From positions 1 to 12,040 of the forward strand of contig JAJXXN010000321.1 of assembly GCA_021781075.1 (NCBI GenBank): a stretch of DNA of 12,040 bases, written 5' to 3'. Shown one piece after another: positions 1 to 8,382 of the stretch. Every line of letters starts with the position of its first letter. Positions within the stretch are counted from its first letter, which is position 1. Both the position numbers and the translations under genes were made by a program. The notes beneath the pieces are model-generated. The model made no database searches. It saw nothing but the letters and a program-made list of their open reading frames with translations, and was not told where the DNA came from. Origin of the DNA: Acidobacteriota bacterium. GTDB taxonomy: Bacteria; Acidobacteriota; Terriglobia; Terriglobales; Acidobacteriaceae.

Positions 1-3000
1 AGCGTCCAACCCGTCGAAGTAATCGCCGTCGCATCCGGCAACGTAACGGCTCCCGAAAACGTCGGGCTGGCCAGCGGCGCAAGTGAGGAATAATTCACAC
101 CGCTCCCGATGATCTGCCCGTTGGTCCCACTCCACACCACAATCTGGTTGGCAACCGTGCCGCTCGTCGGGCCTGTGGTCACACCTGCTCCCGCGCCCGC
201 CAGTGGCAGGGACGCGCCCCAGGCAGACCCCGTGGAGATTGCCACCCCGGCAGCCGGGTACACCATCGAGCCGCCACCGCCCGAGCCGCACGCCGAGCCG
301 GTGTTCGTGATGAATCCGGAATTGTCTATCTGCAGGCAGGCGTGTCCGCTGGCTGCGGCCAAGCCGGGAAGTTTCACCGATGTCGTCCCGGTAAACCCCG
401 CTATCAACGCCGGCGTTCCGCCGCCCGAATAAATATTGAACGCGCTGCCCGAGCCGCTCTCATAATTCACCCGCACCGCGCCGCTTGCGTTCGCATTCAC
501 ATACGTGTCGCCCGAGTTCGTGCTCTGGTAGGCCTTGAAGCTGTCAATTCCGCTCACCGCCGAGTTCACCGACCAGTTGTTCAAGCCGTCCTTGACCAGG
601 TACCACTCGCTCGCTCCATTCCAATCCTTGTAGACAAAAGATTCCTTTTGCGCCGTCGTCAAGCCCGCCCACAGTGTCGAGTCAATCTCCGCATCCTGCT
701 GGTTCTTCACCGTCACCGAGCCCGCATGGGTCGTCGTCCCGCCCACCAGCAGATTCCCGTTGAAGCTCGCATTCCCGCCCGCGTCAATGCTCCCCACCGT
801 CGTCTCCACCGCGCCGCCGGAGCCAAAGACCACGCCGCCCGTGCCCGCATTGTTCGAGCCGTTCAGCACCACCGCTCCCGTGCCCGCCGCGTTGACCACC
901 GTCTGGCTGTTCGTCGAGCTTCCATTGTTGTACTGCCCCACGCTGATGCGGCTCACATTGTTGAGCAAATCCTGAACCTGCCAGAACTGCTCGCCGCTCG
1001 TTCCATCACTCAATCCCAGCGTCCATGCATTTTGATAGCTGCCGGCAGTCCCCGGCAGATCCGTCGTGTACTCCGTCAGGCTGCCGCGCACATGGCCAAG
1101 GCCAATCCCGAGGTACGCATGGTTGGTCACCGTCGCATCCACCTGGCTGCGGAACAAATCGCCGTTCAATCCGTTCACCCCGCGATGGAACGCATCCGTG
1201 AAACTGTTGTGTGTCCCGTTGTCCGTTATCTCCCCGGTATAAAATGTCCCGCCCGTCATCACTGCGTTATAACTCGACCCGGGATCAGCAACATACTGGC
1301 TGGTCGAGTTCTCATTCCTCAGCCCCACTACCGTGTTGTTCTGCGCATTCACGCCAAAGTGGAACATCGTCGTGCAGCCCTCCACATCCCCGCCCGTGAA
1401 AGTGTTGCCATCGCCCTGTTGCAGGTTCACGCCATAGGTCCCCGCAATCGGCGAGCCACCGCTCGTTGGGCAATCTATGTGCAGGCGCAGGAATGTGCTC
1501 GCATTTATCCAGTCCGTAGTCGCCGGGTTCGAGATTTGGTGCCCAATCCCGTTCACCGCCGTCGCATACCCGGTGAACTCCAGGTCCATGAAGCTGCCCC
1601 CCGTGTAATTGCCCGTCCCATCCAGCGTCATCCCCGTCTGGTTCGAGTTCCCCAGCAGATACATGCTCTCCAAATCCAGCTCCTGCGTGCGGTAGGCCAC
1701 CAGGGCCTGCGCCAGCGCGCTTGTGGCACCGGTCGTATTGATTGCCACATCGTCCATCTGGAACCCCATCGTGTCCACCGCATACGTCGGGTCGCCCACC
1801 TGCACTGCCGCGCCGCTCCCCGTGTAAGCAATCACCGTCCCACCCTGTGTTCCGCTCGCGGTGCTGGCCCCGCGCAGCGTGCAGCCATGCAGCACCACAT
1901 TGCGCGTTCCCGCCGTCACCAGGATCTGGTTCGACGTCGTAATCGTCCCGCACGGAAGATAGACCATCACATTCGGCGTCGAGATGCTCACGTTTGCGCC
2001 CATCGTCTGCGCGCCGCTCAGCGCGCGCGCGTCACACACCCCACCATAGCCGGCGAGCAATCCATTGATGCACGCGCTCAACTTCGCCCCAAAATCCGCG
2101 CCCGCAAACTGGTCCACCTGATATACCCCGCCAATCTGATGCCCCGTCACTTCCCCGCCAAACTGCACGCTCGATGCATTCACGCTCACGCCGCCCAGGT
2201 TGGCCAACGCCTGCACCGCATTGCTGGCGCCCGTGCCGCCGTTGGCTATGCTCAACGTGCCGTTGGTCAGGCTGCTCACGCTCAGGCCATAGATGTTCGT
2301 CCCGCTGATCGCCGGCGCGCTCGTCCACACCGGCGTTGCGGAGCCGCTCCCATTCCCCGTCGATGTCAGCACCATCATCTGTGCGCTCGTGTTGCCCGGC
2401 AGGCGCACCGGGTTCCCGCTGCTGTTGGCCGTCACCAGGTCGCCCACGGCACTCGTCAAGCCACCAGTGAGTGCCGGCGCACTGCCGCTCGCGGCGGGCG
2501 CACTGGACGGCGCCGCATTGTTCATCAGAAAAGCTGCATACGTGCCGCTTGGGTAATTGATCGCCGCTGTTGTCGGGTTGCACAGGTTCAAAGTCATCAC
2601 GCCCGCCGCTGTCACCTGTCCGCTCAACTGCATCGGCGCTGCCGCGCCCGGCGCCTTCACAAACATCACCCCGTCGGTCGTCGCAGCTCCCGGCAGGTTG
2701 ATCCCGCTGATTGTCGCGCAGCTCTCAGCCCCCACGCTGCCACCGGTTAGCGTGAAGGACTGCGCCGCAAAATCACTCACCGGCAATGTGGCATCCGTGT
2801 TGGTGATCAATCCCGGGCGCACCCGCAATCCCTGCAACTGCACCCCCGTCGGCCCGGTCATGCCGACATCGGTCGCCTCATTCTCAATCACAAAGTACCG
2901 CGGCACATTCGCCGCCCCGTTGTACACCGAACTCGCATTGCGCATGCACACCGTGTCATTCATCCCCGCGCCGCCGTTATACGCAAGCCCCACATAACAA

Positions 3001-6000
3001 CTTTCACCGGAATCCATCAGGCCCGTCGGCGTCTGCGCGTCCGAGTACTGGATCACCGTCCGCGAGGTCTCCGGCATCGGGTTGTTCGCCGTGTACCGTG
3101 ATGCCACATAGGAATTCTGCACGCTCACGCGCTGCCGAAGCGCCTCTTCAACGCTGTATTGCGGGTAACGCCACGACATGCCCACCACCGCCTCCGCATC
3201 TATCCCCGGCGGCAGAACATTGCGCACTGTCGTTGCCGACGGGCTCTCAAACAAAATCGCCGCCTGCAACTGGTTGTCCGCGCTGTCATACGGGTTCGGG
3301 CACACTCCCGGCGTCCCCCACGCCGTGTAGGTCGAATAGTTGCACTCGCCAACATCCTCCCCGCTCAGCGTATCAATCACATTGTTGTAGGGCGTGGTGA
3401 TGACAACCGGGTAGCTCATGCTCACCTTGTCAATCATGTTGTGGATCACATTGCCATTTGAAGCACGGCCATAACGTGAATAATAGGCAATCCCGATGCC
3501 AAATATCCCCCGCCAGTAGGAGTCTGTGTCCATCCCAAGTCCCGCATACTGGCTGTCGGTCAGGCGCGTCGAATTATCACCCAGGTGGAAAAAATACGTG
3601 TTGAACCAGCTGTCCAATCCCGCCTGGTTGGCCACAATGCCACCGGATGGCGTCGATGGCATTATCCCGCTGTAAAGATAATTGTCCACCAGCACGTTGT
3701 CCGCATAGTCGCCAGCCGAGTTGCAGTTGTACTTCGATGAGCGGCAGCTCCACCAGCCGCCCACAATGATGCCGGCCATCGACTTGAAATTCAAATCGCG
3801 CAATGTCGATAGTTGCAGCACATTGGCCAGGATGGACACTCCCACCGAGCTTGTGCTCACATTCCTGAATTTCCAATAGGCCGCGTAGCCCGGGCTGGCA
3901 AATGCCACGAACGCGTACTGCACATTCAGGTCATTCACTGTGAAGTTCATCACCGTCGTCTCCGACGCAAAGATGGCAATGTCGGGAAACGCCATGTTGA
4001 AGGTCGTTGAACCGGCGCTGAATGCGGACCGGATGTTGGCCCCGTTGCCGTAGATCGTCAGCCCCGGCTCCACCTTGATCGCATATCCAAGCATCCCCGG
4101 TGTCTCCGGCGGAAGGTTGGTGCACGCCGAGCCACTCACCCCATTCGCCGCATTCGACTGCACGCAAGTGTCTCCGGTTGGCGGGGCCGTCCCATCATCG
4201 GCCGCTGTCGGCATGTAACCCGTTACCGTTCCCACATAATAATTTTTGCCGCTCGTGAAACTGATGGCCCCGCTAGTCGTCCCGCCCGCCGTCGCGTATG
4301 AAATCGCATTGTTGATGCACACCGTGTCATCGGTCACTCCATCCCCGGCGCAGCCAAAGTCATCCACTCGCACCACCGGCGAATACGCGTTCATCCCTTT
4401 CCTCTGGTCAAGCACCGGCACCGGGGTTGTGGCGGATGCAGGCGCGGCTACTGAGATCGTCGGGCAACTCGTGTAACCGCTTCCTGGATTCGTAATCGTG
4501 TAACTTGTCACCTGCCCGCCCACCACATTCGCATTGACCGCTAATCCGCTGCCCCCGCCGCCGCTCACCGCGACTGCCGGCGTGCTTTGGTATCCATAAC
4601 CAAGCGCGCCGGGGTTCACCTGCGTTATCGCCCCCCCCGCCGCAACACTGTACACGCACGTCGCCGTCGCCTGGTAGGCATCATTTTGCGTGTATGACCC
4701 GCTCGTGCCCGGAGGAATCAAAGCCGACTGCGCACCCGCCACACAGCTCCCCACATTCGTGCTCAGCGCGCAATTCGTCGTTCCGTTGATCACCGGCGCA
4801 TTCAACGCGCCCGTCATCGTACCGCCGCTCAGCGGCAACATCCCGCTGCCGTTCGCAATCTGGTTGCTCACTGCCGCATCCACATACGCCTTGTTCGCCA
4901 CCTGGTTCGGCTGCGTCGGCTGCTGCGTCAACAGGATGTTCTGGTACGCCGGCACAAAGGCCATCCACGCCGTCTCCACATTCGTCGTCGGCGTCGGGGG
5001 TGCACCCTGCGCAATCACCGCATTGCCCTGCGTGCCGTTGTCGCAGCTCGGGTTCCCGGTCGCTGTGTTGTACGCGATTGAAAACACCTGCCACGTTGTC
5101 GTCAAAGCCACCGTCTTGTCGGCAAATACGCACACCGAGCCGGAACCATACGTCCCGGTCAGCTTCAACTCCTGGCTCGTCGCCGCATCGGCCTTCGCCG
5201 CCACATACCACGTGCCCGATCCCGCCGGGAACCCGCTGCCCAGCACATACGGGTTCCCCACCCCGCGCACATGCCAGCTCCCGGATGTATCCCACCCGCC
5301 ATTCACCGCCTTCACATAACTGCCTGTCACCGGCGCCAATGCGTCCTTGCCAAACAAACTGCCCGTCCCGCCCGCCTCGCCCGCCGGCCACCACAGGTCA
5401 TCCGCGCTCAAAAACAAATCGTTCAGGCTCGTGAACCCCTGGTTCGCCGCACCACCACCAAGCAGGGCGAACTCCGCACTTGCCGTGTTCGAGGTTTGGC
5501 GCGCCGTTTCAAGCCCTATCGACCCGCCCGTCGTCACGCTCGCCTGAACAAGGCTGTTGCCCAATCCGTTGTCCTGGTAGGACCCGCTCAAGCCTATCTG
5601 CAAAAATTTATTCGCGCTGCCGGTGTAATGGTTCCCGTTCGCGCTCCCCAACCCGTCATTGATCAACAGCCCGGGGTAGCTTGCGCCTGTCGCCGTCACC
5701 CCACCGCCGCTCAGTTGCGTGGCGCTTGCCTGCGAACCCGTCGCATTCCAAACTGTATAGCCGCCGTTCCCGCCTTCCAGGCTGCCGCCATTCAAATTCA
5801 TATCCTGCCCGGCTATCAGGTTCACCGGCGCTTCCGTGTCCCAGTTCCCCGCCACATGGATGCTCGCGGTCGTCGTCGCCGAGCAGCCTGTGCCTCCCGC
5901 TGTGACACTCACGCTCCCAATCGACCCATCCGCGTTCACACTGGCATTGGCCTGCGCCGTGCACGCGCCACTGAAGCTCACCGGCACACTGCTGCCATAC

Positions 6001-7811
6001 GGGTCAAATCCCAGGCCGTGCTCCGCGCCAATGCTGACCCCCGTCACCGCACCGCCACTCGTGGATGCAGTCAATGCCGGCTGCACCACACGCCACATCG
6101 GTGTCACCACCGCGTTGCGCACCGACCATCCCTGTTGCGCGCCGGCAAAATCCAATATCAAACCCGTCGGCGGCTCTCCCATCGCCGCGCTGTTTCCCGC
6201 CTGCGCCACCACGCTGTCCATCACATTGTCGCTGCCGGCCACGCTCGTGAATCCATGCGTCACCTGCATCGTGATGTCCTGCCACCGGTTCGCATCCGCC
6301 GCCACATTCGCCGGGATTCCACCCGTCGGCGCGCCAATCGCTATGCCCGTATTCAACCCGTTGATGTCAATATTCCGGAACTCGCTCCACTGCGGCCACT
6401 CCGCAAGGTACAACCCGCAGGTGTGCGTCGAATGTGCGCCCGGATAATTGGCTGCCATTGGGTCTGTGCCCGTCGCCGCTATCTCCACGTTCTCAATCTC
6501 CGCCAGGCGCAATCCATTCCCCGCCCCGCCGGTCGCGGCTGGCATCGCTATCGCGCAATTCCCCACCGCCCACGCGCTCCCCGTCCCATTCGTCCCCGTC
6601 AATGCATTGCCACCGGCTGAAAATATCGACCCCGCTTCCATCGGCCGGTTCACCGCACAGGAGCCCGCCACATTTCTTCCCAGCGCCGGCGAGCAGGACA
6701 CATCCACACTCTGGTCCACATAAAACGTCAAATCATGGACCCGCGTGAAGGATTCAATCGCCGTGTCCGCCATGGATGCCAAAATATCCTGCCCGGGAAA
6801 TCCAACCAGCGCCGACACCTGCTTCCCCATGCCGCCAATCGACTCCCCATGCCAGGTCAGGGTGTGCGTCTTGCAGCGCCCCTGCGGCAACAACAGCGCC
6901 ACGTTGTGCGCTTGTGCATAATTGATCGCCGACTGCAGTGCATTCGTGTCATCCGTCGCTCCGTCACATGCTGCGCCAAACTCCTTCACGTTGCGCGCAA
7001 ACTGTTGCGACCCCGTTGTGCGCAGGTCCTCAACATACTCCCCATTCGCGTTCGTGAATGTATCCGTCCCCGCATAACCAGGCGGAATCAGCATCGCCGC
7101 ATTGTTGTTCACTGTGGACTGTAGGTTGGCCTGCAGGCCGCCCGTGACCGGTGAACCTACCCCGTTGACCGACGGAGCGTTGAGCGCTCCAGTCAGTGCC
7201 CCGCCACCCAGAGAGAGATCCTGCGCGCCCACCGCATCCACATAATGCTTGTCCGCGGCTTCAAACGGCGCCGTCGGGTCGCAGCACAAATAAAGCGGCC
7301 CGGTCAGCGTTCCACCCGTCCCGGCCAATCCCCCATTTTGCAATTGTGAAAACAACTGGTCCACATAGGCCTTGCTCACCGCCTGCACCGCCTGCGCCGC
7401 CGGCATCACCTGCGCCTGCACGCTCGCAAGCGTCGCCGAGGGCGCCGCCGGCACCACCCAGTACTGCGTGCTCACCGTGCCGTCGCTCATCTGCAATACC
7501 GCCGTGTAGTAGAGGCCCGCGGGCATCGCGCCAAGGTTCGGCGCCAGGTTCACGCTCAGGAATCCATCCGCGCCGATCAACACCTTCAGGTTCCCGGCCG
7601 CCACTGCCTGGTTGTTCGCCGTCGTAAATGCCGGCCAACTCAACAGAAGCGTGCCCGCGCCCGGCAGACCGTTCGCCAGGTACACCGTGCCCTGCACTGT
7701 CGTCGTCGTCACGCCCTGCGCCCGCACCGGCTTCACCAGCGTCATCACAAGCATCATGCACACTGCCGTCACAACGCACGACCGCAACCAATTCCATCCT
7801 GTGAACTTCAT
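1..7811 (-). CDS. Giant secreted modular beta-helix / phage-tail-fibre-like protein (C-terminus beyond window)
   Basis: An uninterrupted minus-strand frame starts at the ATG at 7809-7811 and stays open to the left edge (2603 codons, no stop seen). The start is set by an AAAGGAAG ribosome site 8 nt upstream and by a signal peptide: basic start, hydrophobic residues about 11-26, likely cleavage after A31 (VRA|QG). Order of modules: a short beta-rich N-terminal domain (about 32-145); KAYVD at 147 and KHYVD at 188; beta-helix module 1 from F278 (FGAACDGATDDT, the entry motif of the pectate-lyase superfamily); a beta-sandwich-like segment about 815-945; KAYVD at 974 with LSGGTMTGALNAP; two GYxS/GSGYTS-type repeats (1071, 1112); beta-helix module 2 from F1152 (FGCAGDGVTDDT); a tail-fibre-like IANGGTGA stretch at 1855; beta-helix-like module 3 from about 1898; and a tail-fibre-like end (LAPLASPTFSGAV at 2577). 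Role unknown. An exported surface, adhesive or glycan-binding protein is inferred; enzymatic activity is not shown. The family assignment is by motif, and the acidobacterial link is from memory of similar proteins. Confidence 0.93.
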   Translation of the reverse strand, partial: MKFTGWNWLRSCVVTAVCMMLVMTLVKPVRAQGVTTTTVQGTVYLANGLPGAGTLLLSWPAFTTANNQAVAAGNLKVLIGADGFLSVNLAPNLGAMPAGLYYTAVLQMSDGTVSTQYWVVPAAPSATLASVQAQVMPAAQAVQAVSKAYVDQLFSQLQNGGLAGTGGTLTGPLYLCCDPTAPFEAADKHYVDAVGAQDLSLGGGALTGALNAPSVNGVGSPVTGGLQANLQSTVNNNAAMLIPPGYAGTDTFTNANGEYVEDLRTTGSQQFARNVKEFGAACDGATDDTNALQSAINYAQAHNVALLLPQGRCKTHTLTWHGESIGGMGKQVSALVGFPGQDILASMADTAIESFTRVHDLTFYVDQSVDVSCSPALGRNVAGSCAVNRPMEAGSIFSAGGNALTGTNGTGSAWAVGNCAIAMPAATGGAGNGLRLAEIENVEIAATGTDPMAANYPGAHSTHTCGLYLAEWPQWSEFRNIDINGLNTGIAIGAPTGGIPANVAADANRWQDITMQVTHGFTSVAGSDNVMDSVVAQAGNSAAMGEPPTGLILDFAGAQQGWSVRNAVVTPMWRVVQPALTASTSGGAVTGVSIGAEHGLGFDPYGSSVPVSFSGACTAQANASVNADGSIGSVSVTAGGTGCSATTTASIHVAGNWDTEAPVNLIAGQDMNLNGGSLEGGNGGYTVWNATGSQASATQLSGGGVTATGASYPGLLINDGLGSANGNHYTGSANKFLQIGLSGSYQDNGLGNSLVQASVTTGGSIGLETARQTSNTASAEFALLGGGAANQGFTSLNDLFLSADDLWWPAGEAGGTGSLFGKDALAPVTGSYVKAVNGGWDTSGSWHVRGVGNPYVLGSGFPAGSGTWYVAAKADAATSQELKLTGTYGSGSVCVFADKTVALTTTWQVFSIAYNTATGNPSCDNGTQGNAVIAQGAPPTPTTNVETAWMAFVPAYQNILLTQQPTQPNQVANKAYVDAAVSNQIANGSGMLPLSGGTMTGALNAPVINGTTNCALSTNVGSCVAGAQSALIPPGTSGSYTQNDAYQATATCVYSVAAGGAITQVNPGALGYGYQSTPAVAVSGGGGSGLAVNANVVGGQVTSYTITNPGSGYTSCPTISVAAPASATTPVPVLDQRKGMNAYSPVVRVDDFGCAGDGVTDDTVCINNAISYATAGGTTSGAISFTSGKNYYVGTVTGYMPTAADDGTAPPTGDTCVQSNAANGVSGSACTNLPPETPGMLGYAIKVEPGLTIYGNGANIRSAFSAGSTTFNMAFPDIAIFASETTVMNFTVNDLNVQYAFVAFASPGYAAYWKFRNVSTSSVGVSILANVLQLSTLRDLNFKSMAGIIVGGWWSCRSSKYNCNSAGDYADNVLVDNYLYSGIMPSTPSGGIVANQAGLDSWFNTYFFHLGDNSTRLTDSQYAGLGMDTDSYWRGIFGIGIAYYSRYGRASNGNVIHNMIDKVSMSYPVVITTPYNNVIDTLSGEDVGECNYSTYTAWGTPGVCPNPYDSADNQLQAAILFESPSATTVRNVLPPGIDAEAVVGMSWRYPQYSVEEALRQRVSVQNSYVASRYTANNPMPETSRTVIQYSDAQTPTGLMDSGESCYVGLAYNGGAGMNDTVCMRNASSVYNGAANVPRYFVIENEATDVGMTGPTGVQLQGLRVRPGLITNTDATLPVSDFAAQSFTLTGGSVGAESCATISGINLPGAATTDGVMFVKAPGAAAPMQLSGQVTAAGVMTLNLCNPTTAAINYPSGTYAAFLMNNAAPSSAPAASGSAPALTGGLTSAVGDLVTANSSGNPVRLPGNTSAQMMVLTSTGNGSGSATPVWTSAPAISGTNIYGLSVSSLTNGTLSIANGGTGASNAVQALANLGGVSVNASSVQFGGEVTGHQIGGVYQVDQFAGADFGAKLSACINGLLAGYGGVCDARALSGAQTMGANVSISTPNVMVYLPCGTITTSNQILVTAGTRNVVLHGCTLRGASTASGTQGGTVIAYTGSGAAVQVGDPTYAVDTMGFQMDDVAINTTGATSALAQALVAYRTQELDLESMYLLGNSNQTGMTLDGTGNYTGGSFMDLEFTGYATAVNGIGHQISNPATTDWINASTFLRLHIDCPTSGGSPIAGTYGVNLQQGDGNTFTGGDVEGCTTMFHFGVNAQNNTVVGLRNENSTSQYVADPGSSYNAVMTGGTFYTGEITDNGTHNSFTDAFHRGVNGLNGDLFRSQVDATVTNHAYLGIGLGHVRGSLTEYTTDLPGTAGSYQNAWTLGLSDGTSGEQFWQVQDLLNNVSRISVGQYNNGSSTNSQTVVNAAGTGAVVLNGSNNAGTGGVVFGSGGAVETTVGSIDAGGNASFNGNLLVGGTTTHAGSVTVKNQQDAEIDSTLWAGLTTAQKESFVYKDWNGASEWYLVKDGLNNWSVNSAVSGIDSFKAYQSTNSGDTYVNANASGAVRVNYESGSGSAFNIYSGGGTPALIAGFTGTTSVKLPGLAAASGHACLQIDNSGFITNTGSACGSGGGGSMVYPAAGVAISTGSAWGASLPLAGAGAGVTTGPTSGTVANQIVVWSGTNGQIIGSGVNYSSLAPLASPTFSGAVTLPDATAITSTGWT
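4323..4892 (-). repeat. Linker-plus-beta-helix entry block, copy B (protein level)
   Basis: Residues 974-1163 of the giant protein run KAYVDAAV, LSGGTMTGALNAPVING, LIPPG (I1032), then FGCAGDGVTDDT (1152-1163). This is the order of copy A, expanded by about 90 residues that hold two Gly-rich repeats (GYGYQSTP at 1071, GSGYTSCP at 1110). Confidence 0.65.
4631..4638 (-). repeat. G8 homopolymer tract inside the giant gene
   Basis: Eight C on the plus strand (G8 on the coding strand) span codons for Ala-Gly-Gly-Ala around G1059-G1060. The gene is in frame at eight. One inserted base would move translation into a frame that stops at 4408-4410, truncating the protein at roughly 1135 residues. Confidence 0.6.
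6945..7250 (-). repeat. Linker-plus-beta-helix entry block, copy A (protein level)
   Basis: Residues 188-289 of the giant protein run KHYVDAVG, then TGALNAPSVNG, then LIPPG (I242), then FGAACDGATDDT (278-289). The same order recurs in copy B at 4323-4892. The similarity is at protein level; I did not see long DNA identity. Confidence 0.65.
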
Positions 7812-7819
7812 TCGCGTCT

Positions 7820-7827
7820 CTTCCTTT
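7820..7827 (-). promoter_or_regulatory. Shine-Dalgarno site of the giant protein gene
   Basis: On the minus strand AAAGGAAG lies 8 nt before the ATG at 7811. It is the clearest ribosome binding site among the minus-strand genes and supports this start over any internal ATG. Confidence 0.75.
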
Positions 7828-7836
7828 GTGCAAATA

Positions 7837-7870
7837 AAAGGCCCGTGGCGATCTCTCGCCACGGGCCTTT
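7837..7870 (-). terminator. Intrinsic terminator-like hairpin (14-bp perfect stem, 6-nt loop)
   Basis: The arms 7837-7850 (AAAGGCCCGTGGCG) and 7857-7870 (CGCCACGGGCCTTT) are exact reverse complements around a 6-nt loop. Read on the minus strand, the GC-rich stem is followed by CCTTTTATTTG, giving a T-rich tail. It lies 19 nt after the stop codon of the small minus-strand gene (7890-8219), so it most likely ends that transcript. On the plus strand the stem is followed only by TTTCTCCTC, a weaker tail. The giant gene's start codon is just 25 nt further on, so the hairpin could also lie in that gene's leader. Confidence 0.8.
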
Positions 7871-7889
7871 CTCCTCACACTCCGATCAA

Positions 7890-8219
7890 TTATTCGGAGC
7901 CTTCAGTTGTCTCCACCGCGCCAGCTTGCCACTCCGGCTCTCGGGCTATTTCCTCTGCCACGCAGGCGGAACTATTTGTTGCCGGCTTCTTCTTCGCAGC
8001 CAACTCCACCAGCAATTTGGCGCTGGCCGCATGGCCTTTTTTCGCGTTCTTCACAAGGCAGGTTGCAATCGCATTGCTGCTTCTGTTCAGTGCCTTGTTG
8101 GCCGCATCGGTTAACTTGTCAACCGCCTCAGGAGTTTTCTTTTTCTCCGTCCCTTTTGTTGCCCTTGTCCGCTTGCTTCCCACCTCTGTCATTCGGCCCC
8201 ATTCCCGCGCCACTTCCAT
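7890..8219 (-). CDS. Small lysine-rich hypothetical protein (109 aa)
   Basis: ATG at 8219 to TAA at 7890-7892. The next in-frame upstream stop is at 8241-8243 and no other ATG lies between, so the start is the ATG at 8219 or the internal Met10. The product is soluble with no signal peptide or membrane segment. Residues 1-30 are basic and probably disordered (KKKTPEA). The middle is likely alpha-helical: KLTDAANKALNRSSNAIA, then KKGHAASAKLLVELAAKKKP, a pattern seen in short helical proteins of unknown function. The tail is acidic (EPEWQ...TTEGSE). I do not recognise a family with confidence; similar short Ala/Lys-rich proteins are, I believe, common in Acidobacteriota. The amino-acid composition, sensible codon use and a following terminator support a real gene. 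No strong Shine-Dalgarno is visible (only AGGTG about 11 nt upstream). Function unknown. Confidence 0.62.
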   Translation of the reverse strand: MEVAREWGRMTEVGSKRTRATKGTEKKKTPEAVDKLTDAANKALNRSSNAIATCLVKNAKKGHAASAKLLVELAAKKKPATNSSACVAEEIAREPEWQAGAVETTEGSE

Positions 8220-8369
8220 CGCGGTACTTGCACCTGCGCCTCACTCCATGGCTCCCACCCCATCTCGTGAACCCGCGAGAGTGACCCGAAATGTTCTCAT
8301 TCCTCTGCTTCTCCTGCCTGTTGCAATGTGCTCCCAGCTTACTCAATAACTGCGCAATTCAACGCATCC

Positions 8370-8382
8370 GGCGCAATGCGCC
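8370..8382. repeat. 13-bp near-perfect palindrome, possible operator
   Basis: GGCGCAATGCGCC has 6-bp inverted arms (GGCGCA/TGCGCC) around one central base, in the intergenic region between divergent genes. Location and symmetry would suit a regulator binding site, but a 13-bp palindrome in GC-rich DNA can easily occur by chance and no regulator gene is adjacent. Confidence 0.25.

Noticed and set aside
1312..1953. Minus-strand open frame of 213 codons
   Set aside because: It is out of frame within the giant gene, is low-complexity, and has no sensible start.
342..2750. Long plus-strand open frame of 802 codons
   Set aside because: It is antisense to the giant gene, has an extreme Arg/His/Ala composition with no motif, and follows from the GCG/ACG codon bias of the minus strand.
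5271..6620. Plus-strand open frame of 449 codons
   Set aside because: Antisense shadow of the giant gene with Arg/His-rich, motif-free translation.
1..7811. Prophage tail-fibre locus
   Set aside because: The tail-fibre-like repeats are present, but the protein has a signal peptide and no capsid, tail, lysis or integrase gene is visible. The neighbours are housekeeping genes.
8128..8346. Minus-strand 72-codon frame overlapping the start of the small gene
   Set aside because: It needs a TTG start, overlaps the better 109-residue gene out of frame, and its composition (Arg/Gly/Lys) looks random.
7612..8349. Plus-strand open frame of 245 codons with hydrophobic stretches
   Set aside because: It runs across the giant gene's signal-peptide region, the hairpin and the small minus-strand gene in antisense. 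The hydrophobic runs are the complement of Lys/Glu/Ala codons.
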